A stretch of DNA of 64,000 nt, from contig NZ_ATUZ01000011.1 in NCBI RefSeq assembly GCF_000420465.1, positions 620,001 through 684,000 of the forward strand, written 5' to 3'. Below the pieces are notes generated by a model, which saw nothing but the letters and a program-made list of their open reading frames with translations, did not search any database and had not been told where the DNA came from. Made by a program: the position numbers and the translations under genes. Below, one piece after another: positions 27,065 to 36,588 of the stretch. Each line of letters begins with the position of its first letter. Position 1 is the stretch's first letter. This stretch comes from Desulfovibrio desulfuricans DSM 642. GTDB lineage: Bacteria; Desulfobacterota; Desulfovibrionia; Desulfovibrionales; Desulfovibrionaceae.

Positions 27065-27613
27065 GATTAAATCCTCCCTCCTGTGTGTTGCATAGAATTT
27101 CTAGAGGTGAAATGATTCCATGGTACAGCACTAAAAATATTTTAGAGAGGCGTCAAGAGCCTGGAATTGATTGATCTTTCAGTCATACCTGTACATATTT
27201 TCACAAAGTGGCATAAATGGCAACCTAGGATACCAGTCTATGCGGATTGGAACGCCATACCAATTGAAGAAATAATTCACAATTAACGGCAAACTTTTTT
27301 TGATTTTTTTCAGCACCATTATACAAAGGGCAAAAAAACGCTTCTGCCATTCAAAACAGTTAGGCTGAGGCAAACAGAAAGCACCACCAGACGTTTGCGG
27401 TAATCCGGTGCGCAGTGAAAGAAAAGGAATATGACCACGAGGGCAGCGGCGCAGCGGCGAATTTCTCGGCAGCGCGGGCGGGGACAGCAAAAAGCGTGGG
27501 CGCATGTTTCCCTGCTTTCGTGGCGCAAGGATGACTGGGGTTGGCCGGTGGGGAAGGGAAAGCAGCCATGACACAGCCCATAGGGCAGCTGTGTCACGGT
27601 GAAAAGGGAGTAG
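27065..27613. other. Long spacer upstream of acs, downstream of maf
   Basis: About 550 bp, AT-rich near acs (27065-27340) and GC-rich nearer maf. The AT-rich half presumably holds the acs promoter. TGACACAG (27568-27575) and CTGTGTCA (27588-27595) form an 8-bp hairpin just after the maf stop and may end that transcript. A 46-codon plus-strand frame (27431-27571) was not accepted as a gene. Confidence 0.45.
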
Positions 27614-28384
27614 TCAGGCGCAGGGCAGCATGAGGCCCCTATCCAGCATGACCTGGGCAAGCTGGGTGACGGGCAGGCCCACCACGGTGCTCCATGAACC
27701 GTCAATGCGCTCAACAAGCATGGCTCCCTGCCCCTGGATGGCATATGCGCCTGCTTTGTCGTGCGGCTCACCGGTGTCGAGATAGGCTTGCAGCACAGGC
27801 TGAGGCCAGTGGTGGAAGATAACACGGCTGGTGTCGCTGAATAACAGCATGCGGAACGAATCGATACCGCATTCGTCCACATTGGGGCCAGTATTGGTTC
27901 CGGCAGGCCCTGAGGCTTGTGCTGGGCTAAAGGCTGCATCGGCAGGCAGCAGCAGGCACACGGCGCTGATAACTTCATGCCCACGACCGTTGAGGCGCTC
28001 CAGCATGCGCAAGGCATGGGCCGGGTTTTCCGGCTTGCCAAGAATATCGCCGTCCACAGCCACTACGGTATCTGCGGCCAGAATCACTGGTTGCAATTCA
28101 TGGTTGGCTGCGCCTTGCTGGCGAACGGCATGCCCTGATGCCAAGGCCTTGGCAGTAGCAGCGCGCCGGGTATAGGCCTCCGGTGATTCGCCCAGTTCCG
28201 GGCGTGGTTCATCAGCATTGGTGAGGGCCAGATGGAAGGGGATTCCCCATTCGTTCAAAAACTGCCGCCTGCGTGGCGAGGCAGAGGCCAGGAGCAGTTC
28301 AAGGCCTGAGGCCATGCGGAACAGCGGGCGCAAAAATGAGGACGAATCGGCGGCAGCCGGGCACGGGGCAAGATTGTAGGACAT
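27614..28384 (-). CDS. maf: Maf-family nucleotide pyrophosphatase
   Basis: 256 residues. Maf proteins hydrolyse non-canonical or modified NTPs such as dTTP/UTP and act in house-cleaning and division control. Motifs: LLLASASPRRRQFLNEWG, ADTVVAVDGDILGKP, and GEPHDKAGAYAIQGQGAMLVERIDGSW. It is longer than the usual 190-210 residues: the first 23 residues precede the family start (an internal ATG at 28315 lacks a ribosome site), and a Pro/Gly/Thr-rich insert (QASGPAGTNTGPNVDECG) sits mid-domain. It is the last of three genes with the Trm112-like and YfcE-like genes. Confidence 0.87.
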   Translation of the reverse strand: MSYNLAPCPAAADSSSFLRPLFRMASGLELLLASASPRRRQFLNEWGIPFHLALTNADEPRPELGESPEAYTRRAATAKALASGHAVRQQGAANHELQPVILAADTVVAVDGDILGKPENPAHALRMLERLNGRGHEVISAVCLLLPADAAFSPAQASGPAGTNTGPNVDECGIDSFRMLLFSDTSRVIFHHWPQPVLQAYLDTGEPHDKAGAYAIQGQGAMLVERIDGSWSTVVGLPVTQLAQVMLDRGLMLPCA

Positions 28385-28396
28385 GGTAAAGCCTGA

Positions 28397-28957
28397 TTAG
28401 CGCGGTGCGGGGGCGTGGCGCAAGATTTCGCCGCCCTGCATGTCCAGCACGCAAAAGACGCCGTTTTCTATAAGGCCGTAGGTGCGGGGCGAGCCGCTCT
28501 TGGGCAGGGAAAGGGAGCCGGGGTTCCAGAAGTGCAGGCCATCAATGCTTTCGCCGCGCGGCACATGGGTATGCCCGCGCAAGAGAACCGTTCCGGCCTT
28601 GATGCCGGGGCACGGCGGGTGCTCGGGCAGGTGGTGCCCGTGGCTGGCAAAAATGCTCAGGCCGTCTGCTTCAATCCAGGTGGATTCTGTGACTGCAAAG
28701 GGCAAAAGGCACAGATCAACCTCGGCATCGCAGTTGCCGCGCACTGCCATCACCGGGCAGGGCAAGGCCGAAAGATCGGGCATGGTTTGCAGTACAGAGC
28801 GGGTGTCGTAGCCCTGCGGCAGGGGGTTGCGCGGGCCGTGGTAAACCAGATCGCCCAGCAGCACCAGTGCGTCAGGGGTAAGCTCACGCGCTTTTTCCAG
28901 CAAAAAAAGCAGACTTTCAACAGACCCGTGCAGGTCGGAGGCAACAAGCAGACGCAT
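28397..28957 (-). CDS. YfcE-type metallophosphoesterase
   Basis: 186 residues from ATG 28957, which overlaps the upstream stop as TGATG (an ATG at 28966 is also possible). The binuclear metal site is complete: VASDLHG, LLGDLVYHG, VRGNCDAEV, ASHGHHLPE, RGHTHVPRG and WNPGSLSLP. YfcE/MJ0936-type enzymes hydrolyse phosphodiester bonds; the cellular substrate is unknown. It lies between the Trm112-like and maf genes in one short leftward operon. Confidence 0.85.
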   Translation of the reverse strand: MRLLVASDLHGSVESLLFLLEKARELTPDALVLLGDLVYHGPRNPLPQGYDTRSVLQTMPDLSALPCPVMAVRGNCDAEVDLCLLPFAVTESTWIEADGLSIFASHGHHLPEHPPCPGIKAGTVLLRGHTHVPRGESIDGLHFWNPGSLSLPKSGSPRTYGLIENGVFCVLDMQGGEILRHAPAPR

Positions 28958-29178
28958 CAGGCGCATTCCTTGGCAGCAGGGTGTTCCCTGTTCCAGTCTT
29001 CAAGAGGAATAGCTTCTTCCACAAGCATGATGGGAATATTGTCGCGCACTGGATAGACCACGCCGCAGGCCTTGCAGGCAAAGGCGGCGACTGAACCGTT
29101 GTCTTCCAGCGCCACAAGGTTGCCCAGGCATTTGGGGCAAGCAAGAATTTGCAGTAACTCGCGGGTTTCCATAGGCAT
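28957..29178 (-). CDS. Trm112-family zinc-ribbon protein
   Basis: 73 residues starting MPMETRELLQ at 29178 with AAGGA 7 nt upstream. The Trm112 signature is ILACPKCLGNLV, then FACKACGVVYPVRDNIPIML, with two CxxC pairs forming a zinc ribbon. In bacteria these small proteins (YcaR-like) are often beside envelope or nucleotide-metabolism genes; their partner is usually a methyltransferase. It is first in the operon with the YfcE-like and maf genes. Confidence 0.88.
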   Translation of the reverse strand: MPMETRELLQILACPKCLGNLVALEDNGSVAAFACKACGVVYPVRDNIPIMLVEEAIPLEDWNREHPAAKECA

Positions 29179-29240
29179 AAAGAATCCTTCTGTTAATCGT
29201 GAGGGGGTAGTCTATCTCCAAGCGTCTTCCAGTTCAAGAC

Positions 29241-29270
29241 TTGCCCCATATTGTCATTTTGCGGTATAAT
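29241..29270 (+). promoter_or_regulatory. Promoter for the PHP phosphoesterase gene
   Basis: TTGCCC (29241-29246) and TATAAT (29265-29270) are separated by 18 bp. The first in-frame ATG (29280) lies only 9 nt after the -10 box, so a transcript from here is nearly leaderless for that start. Confidence 0.6.
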
Positions 29271-29291
29271 AGTTATCCCATGAAAGATAGT

Positions 29292-30152
29292 ATGAAATTC
29301 ATCGATCTGCACACGCATTCCACCGCTTCTGACGGTACGGACACCCCGACCCAGCTTGTGGGCAAGGCCCATGCAGCAGGCCTTGCCGCAGTGGCTATTA
29401 CTGACCACGATACCCTGTCTGGCCTTGATGAGGGGCAGCAGACCGGGCGGGAGCTTGGTATTGAAGTTGTGCGCGGCTGCGAAATTTCGACAGGCACGGA
29501 ACTGGGCGAACTGCACATCCTTGGCCTGTGGCTACCGGAAAATCCCCAGCCTTTGCTGGAAAAACTGCGCTGGCTGCGCGAAATGCGGGCAGAGCGCAAT
29601 GTAGGCATAGTAAAAAAGTTGCAGGATCTCGGCTACGACATCAGCATGGAAGAAGTGCTGGCGGCGGCCAGGGGCGAGAGCGTGGGGCGACCGCACATAG
29701 CAGCTGTGATGCTGCGAAAGGGCTTTGCCAAGGATCCCCGGCAGGTTTTCAAGGAATTTCTGGGCAGCCGGGGCAAGGCATATTTGCCCAAAACTGTGCT
29801 GGAACCTGATGAAAGCGTTCGGTTGCTGGCCTCCATGGGGGCGACGGTATGTCTGGCGCATCCGCTGCTCTGGAAGGCCCCCGCCGGGTGGCTGGACTCC
29901 ATGGTGGCCCGCCTCAAGGAATACGGGCTCAGCGCCATTGAAGCCTACCACAGTGAGCATTCCGAAGCCGATGTGCGCACCTGTCTGGCCCTGGCCAAGC
30001 GTTTTGACCTTGGCGTTTCCGGCGGATCGGACTATCACGGATCAAACAAGCCCACTATCCGTCTGGGACAGGGCTACGGGGGCTTGCGCGTCAGCTCGGC
30101 TGTGCTTGAAGGCCTGAAAGAACGCCGCGACGCTGCTGGCCTCCATATCTGA
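29292..30152 (+). CDS. PHP-domain metal-dependent phosphoesterase
   Basis: 286 residues from ATG 29292 (KFIDLHTHSTASDG is where the family normally starts); an ATG at 29280 is the alternative. The PHP metal site is visible: DLHTHS, AITDHDTLSG, VRGCEISTG, LGLWLP, VCLAHPLLW and GGSDYHGSN. Related enzymes (YciV/RnaAM-type) remove 5-prime nucleotides from short RNAs or act on nucleoside 3-prime,5-prime-bisphosphate. The gene is divergent from the Trm112 operon and alone. Confidence 0.85.
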   Translation: MKFIDLHTHSTASDGTDTPTQLVGKAHAAGLAAVAITDHDTLSGLDEGQQTGRELGIEVVRGCEISTGTELGELHILGLWLPENPQPLLEKLRWLREMRAERNVGIVKKLQDLGYDISMEEVLAAARGESVGRPHIAAVMLRKGFAKDPRQVFKEFLGSRGKAYLPKTVLEPDESVRLLASMGATVCLAHPLLWKAPAGWLDSMVARLKEYGLSAIEAYHSEHSEADVRTCLALAKRFDLGVSGGSDYHGSNKPTIRLGQGYGGLRVSSAVLEGLKERRDAAGLHI

Positions 30153-30254
30153 CCGCGCCTACCATCGCCCGTTTGCGGCGGCCAAGTCAAACCTCTTGCG
30201 CAATCGGGTCACCCGATGTACAGCGGTTTTCCACACTTATCTGGAAGGCATTGC

Positions 30255-31664
30255 ATGCGTATTCTTCATAAACAGCAACATCTTCCCCCTCTTGAGGGGC
30301 CACGGCTGGAGCCGCATCCTTTTCGTGGCGCAGGGGTTCCCCCTGACGAACGCGATGGCGCGCCGCTTGTTCCCGTTGCCCGACCCGAGCGCGGGTCAGC
30401 CGCGCAGGGCATTGCCGCCCCCCACAGAGAAGCCCCTTCGGGCAAGGACGTAGGCACCGAAGCCTTTGAACTGCGCCAGCTTGGCGAAGAAGATTTTGAG
30501 GAGTTTGAGGCTCTGCTGCGCTACGCCTTTCAGGTCAGCACATCTGAAATGGCCCGCATCGGCTGGTCCGACATGGAGATGAAGCAGTCCAAGATGCCCA
30601 TATTTGAGGCATCGCACGTCATGGGCTGGTTCTACAAGGGGCATCTTGCCTCGCAGATCGTCATCTACCCGATGGAAGTGAACATCCAGGGCGAAATCTG
30701 CAAAATGGGCGGCATCACCGGCGTGGCCACCTATCCCGAATACACGGGGCGTGGGCTGATCCATTCGCTCATTGGCAAAAGCCTTGAATACATGCGCTCG
30801 CAGCAGCAGATAGTTTCCTACCTCTGCCCCTATTCCATCCCCCTGTACCGCAAGCACGGCTGGGAAATTGTTTCGGACAAGATGACCTTTGCCATCAAGG
30901 ATACCCAGTTGCCCAAGCGCCACCCCGTGGACGGGCAGATCGAGCGCGTGGACATCGAGTGCGAAGACCTGCACCGCGTTTACAAGTATTTTGCGCTTCA
31001 GGAACACGGCGCGCTGATTCGCGGCAAGCTGGAGTGGGAGGAATACTGGCGCTGGGATTCGGACGACGTCATGGCGGCGGTGTACTACAGCGCCGACGGC
31101 AAGCCTCTGGGCTATGTTATCTACTACATTGAGAACGAAGTTTTCAGCATCAAGGAAATGGTCTACCTGAACCAGGAGGCCAAGTACGGCATCTGGAACT
31201 ACATCAGCGCCCATTTCTCCATGATTACCAAGGTGGAAGGAGCCAATTACACTGGCGAACCCATTGCCTTCCAGTTTGAAGACAGTGAAATTGACGAGAG
31301 CATTCAGCCCTACGCCATGGCCCGTATTGTGGATGTACAGCGCTTTATCGAACAGTATTCCTTCCAGTTCGAAGACCCCAAGCTGACGCTTGAACTGGAA
31401 GTGAGCGATGTCATGGCCCCGTGGAACAATGGCATCTTCCATGTGAGCTGGCGTGACGGGCGTACTTTTTGCGAAAAGGTAAGCACCTGGAGCACAGGGC
31501 ATCGCCTCTCGCTGGATATCAAAACGCTCACAACGATGCTGATGGGCTACAAGCGGCCCACCTACCTGTACAACAATGACCGCATCGACATGGACTACCA
31601 CCTGCTGAAAACGCTGGAGACGCTGATTCCGCCGGACAAACCGTATTTTTCGGATTATTTCTGA
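30255..31664 (+). CDS. Eis-like GNAT acetyltransferase
   Basis: 469 residues from ATG 30255, with GGAAGG 6 nt upstream. The first 70 residues are a Pro/Arg-rich low-complexity extension. An Eis-type layout follows: an N-terminal GNAT domain (FEEFEALLRYAF to the acetyl-CoA loop MGGITGVATYPEYTGRGLI), a second GNAT-like domain (about 235-380) and a C-terminal SCP2-like domain (TLELEVSDVMAPWNNGIFH to the end). Eis proteins acetylate amines, for example aminoglycosides or peptides; the substrate is unknown here. There is no close operon partner. Confidence 0.82.
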   Translation: MRILHKQQHLPPLEGPRLEPHPFRGAGVPPDERDGAPLVPVARPERGSAAQGIAAPHREAPSGKDVGTEAFELRQLGEEDFEEFEALLRYAFQVSTSEMARIGWSDMEMKQSKMPIFEASHVMGWFYKGHLASQIVIYPMEVNIQGEICKMGGITGVATYPEYTGRGLIHSLIGKSLEYMRSQQQIVSYLCPYSIPLYRKHGWEIVSDKMTFAIKDTQLPKRHPVDGQIERVDIECEDLHRVYKYFALQEHGALIRGKLEWEEYWRWDSDDVMAAVYYSADGKPLGYVIYYIENEVFSIKEMVYLNQEAKYGIWNYISAHFSMITKVEGANYTGEPIAFQFEDSEIDESIQPYAMARIVDVQRFIEQYSFQFEDPKLTLELEVSDVMAPWNNGIFHVSWRDGRTFCEKVSTWSTGHRLSLDIKTLTTMLMGYKRPTYLYNNDRIDMDYHLLKTLETLIPPDKPYFSDYF

Positions 31665-31805
31665 TTTTCGGGAGCAGGATTCGCGGGTTGACACATCTGT
31701 GGACAGATGGCAGTTGTACGCCGTTCCGTGGATGCATTGTTCTGTTCTTTTGGGTTTCCGCAGGCCGTGCCTTTTTATCCGAGCCCACGCAGAGGAGTAT
31801 TGGAT

Positions 31806-32129
31806 ATGGCATGGTTTGCATTGAGTTTGGCCGTGGTGACCGAGATTTTGTGGGCGCTCAGCCTCAAGTGGGCTTCTTCGCTGGGCAACTGGCAGGCCGC
31901 GGCAGTGCCCATTGTGCTGAGCTTTGTGAATATGGGCCTGCTGGCGCTGGCCATGCGCGGGCTACCGGCGGGGATGACCTATGCCCTCTGGACAGGCGCT
32001 GGCACGGTGGGCGTGGTTCTGGGCGGGGCGCTTTTTTTCGGCGACAAGGTTTCGCTGCCCCAGCTGTTTTTCATCGCCCTGATTATCATTGGCAGCGTCG
32101 GGACAAAGTTTTTTTCATCCCAGGCATAG
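31806..32129 (+). CDS. SMR-family multidrug/guanidinium transporter
   Basis: 107 residues from ATG 31806, with AGAGGAG 8 nt upstream. There are four membrane helices and the conserved N-terminal Glu (MAWFALSLAVVTEILWALSLK, Glu13) used for proton/substrate exchange, followed by GLPAGMTYALWTGAGTVGVVL and IIIGSVGTKFF. The sequence resembles SugE/Gdx, the guanidinium exporters, more than EmrE, but the subtype is uncertain. No recognisable guanidine riboswitch was found upstream. Confidence 0.85.
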   Translation: MAWFALSLAVVTEILWALSLKWASSLGNWQAAAVPIVLSFVNMGLLALAMRGLPAGMTYALWTGAGTVGVVLGGALFFGDKVSLPQLFFIALIIIGSVGTKFFSSQA

Positions 32130-32204
32130 GACGTTTTGTCTGCCGCGCCGCGTGATCGGCGAGCTGAAGCATGGTTGCTGGTACGCACAGAGCATGGAAC
32201 ATAG

Positions 32205-32229
32205 AAAGGCGGGGTTGTCCCCGCCTTTT
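32205..32229. terminator. Bidirectional terminator between the SMR gene and secA
   Basis: AAAGGCGGGG (32205-32214), loop TTGT, CCCCGCCTTTT (32219-32229). A-rich and T-rich flanks allow termination in both directions for these convergent genes. Confidence 0.85.
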
Positions 32230-32266
32230 GTGTCTCTTGGTATAGCGATCTAATGCAATTACTTGG

Positions 32267-34846
32267 CTACTTATCCTGCCCGCAGCACTTTTTGTACTTT
32301 TTGCCGCTGCCGCAGGGGCAAAGGTCATTGCGGCCAATACGCGGCGCGGCCTTGGCGGGCTTCTTGGGGTCTTCCGAAATGCTGCCGCCGCTGGAGTAAG
32401 AAAGCTGCGAGTTGCTTTCCTTATGGCGGTATTCCCGCGACACGGGGGAATGCTGCATCTCTTGGACCGGCGCTTCCACTTCCTGCTGCTCGGGTTCGGC
32501 GGGGATAGGCTCAATCTGTACACGGATGCGCGTAAGGGCGCGGAACACGCTTTCGCGAATCTGGAACAGCATGGCCTGGAACATTTCAAAGCCTTCGCGC
32601 TTGTATTCCAGCTTGGGATCGCGCTGGCCGTAGCCGCGCAGACCTATGCCGTCGCGCAGGGCGTCCATGTTGCGCAAATGTTCTTTCCAGCAGCGGTCAA
32701 GCTCTTCCAGCAGGAAGTAACGAAGAATGTCGGCATAGGTGGGGCCGGTTTCCGCCCTGAGCTTGTCAAGAATGCCCTGTGCCATAACCTCGGTTTCTTC
32801 GCGCTCGGGCAGGCGCGCGCCTTCTTCAAGCACCCTGTCGAGGTTGAAGACCTCGCGCAGACGCGCCAGAGCTGCGGCGCGTGCTTCGTCCTGGCCGTCC
32901 ACAGGCAGGGATGCCAGCGGGCTGTACACGTCATCCAGCACATCACTCATGAATTCCTGCAAAACAGGCTCAAGGTTTTCCTCAACCATGAGCTCGCGGC
33001 GCAGGGTGTAGATAACTTCGCGTTGCTGGTTCATGACGTTGTCATAATCGAGCAGGGTTTTGCGTATTTCAAAGTGGTGGGCTTCCACACGCTTTTGCGC
33101 GCCTTCCACCGCGCGGGTAACCATGGCGTTCTCAATGGCTTCGCCATCGCGCAGGCCAAGTTTTTCCATGAGGCCCTTGATACGGTCAGAGCCAAAGAGG
33201 CGCATGAGGTCGTCTTCCAGCGAAAGGTAGAAGCGCGAAGAGCCAGGATCGCCCTGACGGCCCGAGCGGCCACGCAGCTGGTTGTCGATGCGGCGGCTTT
33301 CGTGCCGTTCTGTGCCAAGAATGTGCAGGCCGCCCAGATCCACAACGCCTTCGCCCAGCATGATGTCTGTGCCGCGGCCAGCCATGTTGGTGGCGATGGT
33401 GACGCGGCCTTTCTGGCCTGCCAGCGCCACAATCTCGGCTTCTTTCTCATGCTGCTTGGCATTGAGCACGCTGTGCGGAATGCCGAGTTTGCTCAGTCTG
33501 TGCGAAAGCATTTCGGACGTTTCAATGGAAATTGTGCCCACAAGCACGGGCTGCTCTTTTTTGTGCAGTTCGGCAATGGCTTCAACAATGGCGTCAAACT
33601 TTTCCTGCCGCGAACGGTAGATGAGGTCAGGATAATCCTTGCGGACCATGGGCCTGTTGGGCGGAATGGAGATAACCTCAAGGCTGTAGATCTGATGGAA
33701 CTCCACAGCTTCGGTATCCGCAGTACCCGTCATGCCCGAAAGTTTGTCGTACAGGCGGAAGTAGTTCTGGAAAGTGATGGAGGCAAGCGTCTGGTTTTCC
33801 GCAGCGATGGTGACGTGTTCCTTGGCTTCCAGCGCCTGATGCAGGCCATCTGAATAGCGGCGGCCAGCCATTAGGCGGCCAGTGAATTCGTCAACAATAA
33901 TTACCTGATCTTCCTGAACAATATAATCCACATCGCGCTTGAAAATCTGATGTGCCTTGAGCGACTGCATCACATGGTGCTGGGCCGTGATGTTTGCGGG
34001 GTCAAAAAGATTGTCCAGCTTGAGCAGTTCCTCACACCGGGCTACGCCTTCATCGGTGAGCATGGCGGTGCGGGCTTTTTCGTCAACCGTGTAGTGCTCG
34101 GCGGTGAGCTGACGGACAATGTCGTCCACCGTGCGGTACATGCCCACCGATTCATCAGATGCGCCGGAAATGATGAGCGGCGTTCTGGCTTCGTCGATGA
34201 GGATGGAGTCCACTTCGTCCACAATGGCAAAATTGTGCCCGCGCTGCACCAGCTGGTTGGCGTAGAACTTCATGTTGTCGCGCAGGTAGTCAAAGCCGAA
34301 TTCATTGTTGGTGCCGTAGGTGATGTCCTTGGCGTATTCGGCTTTGCGCTCTTCGTCATCAAGGCCATGCACGATAACGCCCGTGCTCAGGCCGAGGAAT
34401 TCATACAGCTGGCCCATCCAGGCCGAGTCGCGCTTGGCGAGGTAGTCGTTGACCGTGACGACATGCACGCCTTTGCCCGACAGGGCGTTGAGCACTACGG
34501 GCAGGGTAGCTACAAGGGTTTTGCCTTCACCAGTCTTCATTTCGGCAATTTTGCCCTTGTGCAGCACCATGCCGCCGATGAGCTGCACGTCATAGTGACG
34601 CATGCCCAGTCTGCGGCTTGAGGCCTCGCGCACCAGAGCAAAAACTTCGGGCAGCAGAGCGTCCAGAGTCCTGGTGCCGTCCTGCACTTCCTGACGGTAT
34701 TGCGCTATGCGTACAGGAAAATCGGCATCGGCCAGTTGCTGCATTTCAGGCTCGAACGCATTGATGCGCTGCACCATGGGGCGGAGCTTGTGCAAGTAGC
34801 GGTCGTTGGTGCTGCCGAAGATTTTTTTGAAAAGAAAACCAAACAT
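32267..34846 (-). CDS. secA: Preprotein translocase ATPase SecA
   Basis: 859 residues, the motor that drives proteins through SecYEG (secY is at 46465). Motifs: [18 protein letters not shown] start, Walker A in [65 protein letters not shown], and a C-terminal zinc/SecB-binding tail [17 protein letters not shown]. The length matches the family without large insertions. It appears monocistronic, with its own promoter region in the 34847-35223 spacer. Confidence 0.95.
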   Translation of the reverse strand: MFGFLFKKIFGSTNDRYLHKLRPMVQRINAFEPEMQQLADADFPVRIAQYRQEVQDGTRTLDALLPEVFALVREASSRRLGMRHYDVQLIGGMVLHKGKIAEMKTGEGKTLVATLPVVLNALSGKGVHVVTVNDYLAKRDSAWMGQLYEFLGLSTGVIVHGLDDEERKAEYAKDITYGTNNEFGFDYLRDNMKFYANQLVQRGHNFAIVDEVDSILIDEARTPLIISGASDESVGMYRTVDDIVRQLTAEHYTVDEKARTAMLTDEGVARCEELLKLDNLFDPANITAQHHVMQSLKAHQIFKRDVDYIVQEDQVIIVDEFTGRLMAGRRYSDGLHQALEAKEHVTIAAENQTLASITFQNYFRLYDKLSGMTGTADTEAVEFHQIYSLEVISIPPNRPMVRKDYPDLIYRSRQEKFDAIVEAIAELHKKEQPVLVGTISIETSEMLSHRLSKLGIPHSVLNAKQHEKEAEIVALAGQKGRVTIATNMAGRGTDIMLGEGVVDLGGLHILGTERHESRRIDNQLRGRSGRQGDPGSSRFYLSLEDDLMRLFGSDRIKGLMEKLGLRDGEAIENAMVTRAVEGAQKRVEAHHFEIRKTLLDYDNVMNQQREVIYTLRRELMVEENLEPVLQEFMSDVLDDVYSPLASLPVDGQDEARAAALARLREVFNLDRVLEEGARLPEREETEVMAQGILDKLRAETGPTYADILRYFLLEELDRCWKEHLRNMDALRDGIGLRGYGQRDPKLEYKREGFEMFQAMLFQIRESVFRALTRIRVQIEPIPAEPEQQEVEAPVQEMQHSPVSREYRHKESNSQLSYSSGGSISEDPKKPAKAAPRIGRNDLCPCGSGKKYKKCCGQDK

Positions 34847-35223
34847 GAAGTCTCCTTACTAGAGCATTTTCACTTTGAAATGCTCGCTTACCGCCTAAGT
34901 ATCTCTACTGTCTCGTCCGTAACGGAAAAGCAACTGTGGCGCGGATTTTTCAGTATCCGCGCTGTGCAGACAAACATTTTCGATCTGATCTGTCTAGCAC
35001 AATGGCCGGTCGCTTGCGCGGCGCAAACACCAATGTTGGGTGCGCTGCGGAATATGCTTAAAGCGCAATGTCTTACCCCAAAGGGGACAATTCACGGCAT
35101 CTCTTAAAAATAAGACATAACATTGCGGTTGGCAATGTGACGCGGCAAAAATATTATTGGTTAGAGAGCCGGTGGGGAGGTGCAAGTGCGCCAATACCCG
35201 TGCCAGCAGGCAACCTCACAGAA
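34847..35223. promoter_or_regulatory. secA upstream region with hairpin
   Basis: No gene is seen in this 377-bp spacer. Next to the secA start, GAGCATTT (34862-34869) and AAATGCTC (34878-34885) form an 8-bp hairpin in the predicted secA leader, which could affect translation or mRNA stability. The secA promoter should lie further upstream here. Confidence 0.4.
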
Positions 35224-36588
35224 TCATTTTTTTGCGCGCTCCAAGCCTTGAAGGGCAAGTTTCATGCCGGGCTTGAGGGCAAGGGCCAACTGAAAAAACT
35301 GTACCGACCTGTCACGGTCGCCCGACTGAAGAAAGACCGCTCCAAAGTTACAGGCGATGGAAGCGCTGCTCTTGACCATTTCTGGTTCCAGATCCAGAGC
35401 CTTTACCAGATTTGCCTTGGCCTGAATAAAATCCGCGCCTTCAGCAAAGGCCATGCCTACATTATAATAGAGCGTTGGATCATCAGGGGCGATTTTGATG
35501 GCGCGCTTGTATTCCGTAATGGCGTCCTGCCAGCGGCCCTGCCTGCGCAGGCTGATGCCCAGCTGGTTGAACAGGGCCAGATCTTCCCGTCCAAGTCGTT
35601 TGCCCTTGGCTTCCAGACTGCTGCGGAGAAATTTTTCTGCCTTCTCCGGGTCGCGCTCGCCATAAATGCTGGCAATGCGGCTTGAAAGCGCGCTGAGGCC
35701 ATCGGCAGCTTCCCGGTTCATCTGCACCACAGCTTTTTCAAAAAAGGCCTCGGCCTTTTCCACATCGCCGTTGGCAAGATGAGCCTCACCAAGGCTGACC
35801 TTGCGGTTCACGTTGAGGGGCGAGATCGAATCCAGCTTTTCGAGGTAACGTACCTGCTGGGGCACATCCCCTATTTCCGCGTACATTTCTGCAAGGCGTT
35901 GAAGCGGGGCGAGGTAGAGATCGGCAGATTTGGCGGCAGATTCATAGGCAATACGGGCTTTGTCGTATTGCTGGGTGGCGCGAAAAATATCGCCCATAAG
36001 CAGAAACGCCGCAGCGCTGCCAGGCTTGAGCTGCAAAACTTTCTGACAGGCGGTCAAAGCCATATCGTATTTTTTTTGCGCCAACAGTTTCTTTGCCACG
36101 TCAATGACCTGCCCCAGCTTGCTTTGCGGCCTCAGGGTAAAAGCCATTTTTTCAATGAGCGTATTGGCAGAAACAGGCTTGGCGATAAAGTTGTCCGCCC
36201 CGACCTCGTGGAGCAGCATGAGGCGGTCGCGCTGCACATCGCTTGTAAGCACAATAATCTTAAGCGCGGTAAAGGCCTGCTTGATCTGGCCCACGAGGAA
36301 GCTCAGATCCTGTCCGCCGATACTGCGTTCCATAAAGATAAGTGGTGCTGGGTGCCGCGCCAGTATGTCGCGCAGCTCGCGCAGCATCATGCGGGGGTCC
36401 GCAGTGGCGGTAAAATTGCTCTGCGCCGTAAGCCCCATCTCTTTGGCAAGGGTAAGGCGCAACTGCGTGCAAAAGGCCTGGTCATCGCTCACTGCCAGGA
36501 TATGTCCATTCTCTTTCGTAATATAATTAATGACAGTGTCTTGGTATGAATTAAGTTTTGCCCTGTTTGCGGCATCAATCATGGACAT
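35224..36588 (-). CDS. Receiver-like domain fused to TPR repeats, phosphosite Asp replaced
   Basis: 454 residues from ATG 36588, with AGGAG 5 nt upstream. The first 150 residues resemble a response-regulator receiver (DD at 35-36, Thr115 in IIVLTSD, Lys137 in FIAKPVS), but the position of the phosphoacceptor Asp reads PLIFMERSIGG, so Glu87 replaces Asp. Seven or so tetratricopeptide repeats follow (for example LLAQKKYDMALTACQKVLQL, QGRWQDAITEYKRAIKI). Similar receiver-TPR proteins occur in Desulfovibrio and act as protein-interaction regulators. A Glu there may mimic constant phosphorylation. Confidence 0.8.
   Translation of the reverse strand: MSMIDAANRAKLNSYQDTVINYITKENGHILAVSDDQAFCTQLRLTLAKEMGLTAQSNFTATADPRMMLRELRDILARHPAPLIFMERSIGGQDLSFLVGQIKQAFTALKIIVLTSDVQRDRLMLLHEVGADNFIAKPVSANTLIEKMAFTLRPQSKLGQVIDVAKKLLAQKKYDMALTACQKVLQLKPGSAAAFLLMGDIFRATQQYDKARIAYESAAKSADLYLAPLQRLAEMYAEIGDVPQQVRYLEKLDSISPLNVNRKVSLGEAHLANGDVEKAEAFFEKAVVQMNREAADGLSALSSRIASIYGERDPEKAEKFLRSSLEAKGKRLGREDLALFNQLGISLRRQGRWQDAITEYKRAIKIAPDDPTLYYNVGMAFAEGADFIQAKANLVKALDLEPEMVKSSASIACNFGAVFLQSGDRDRSVQFFQLALALKPGMKLALQGLERAKK

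Noticed and set aside
27431..27571. 46-codon basic peptide frame in the acs-maf spacer
   Set aside because: Only 2 nt between a weak AGGA and the ATG, and the Arg/Gln-rich product resembles non-coding GC-rich sequence.
31665..31805. Possible guanidine riboswitch before the SMR gene
   Set aside because: The known guanidine-I/II/III conserved loops were not found; only a short CATCTG/CAGATG hairpin is present.
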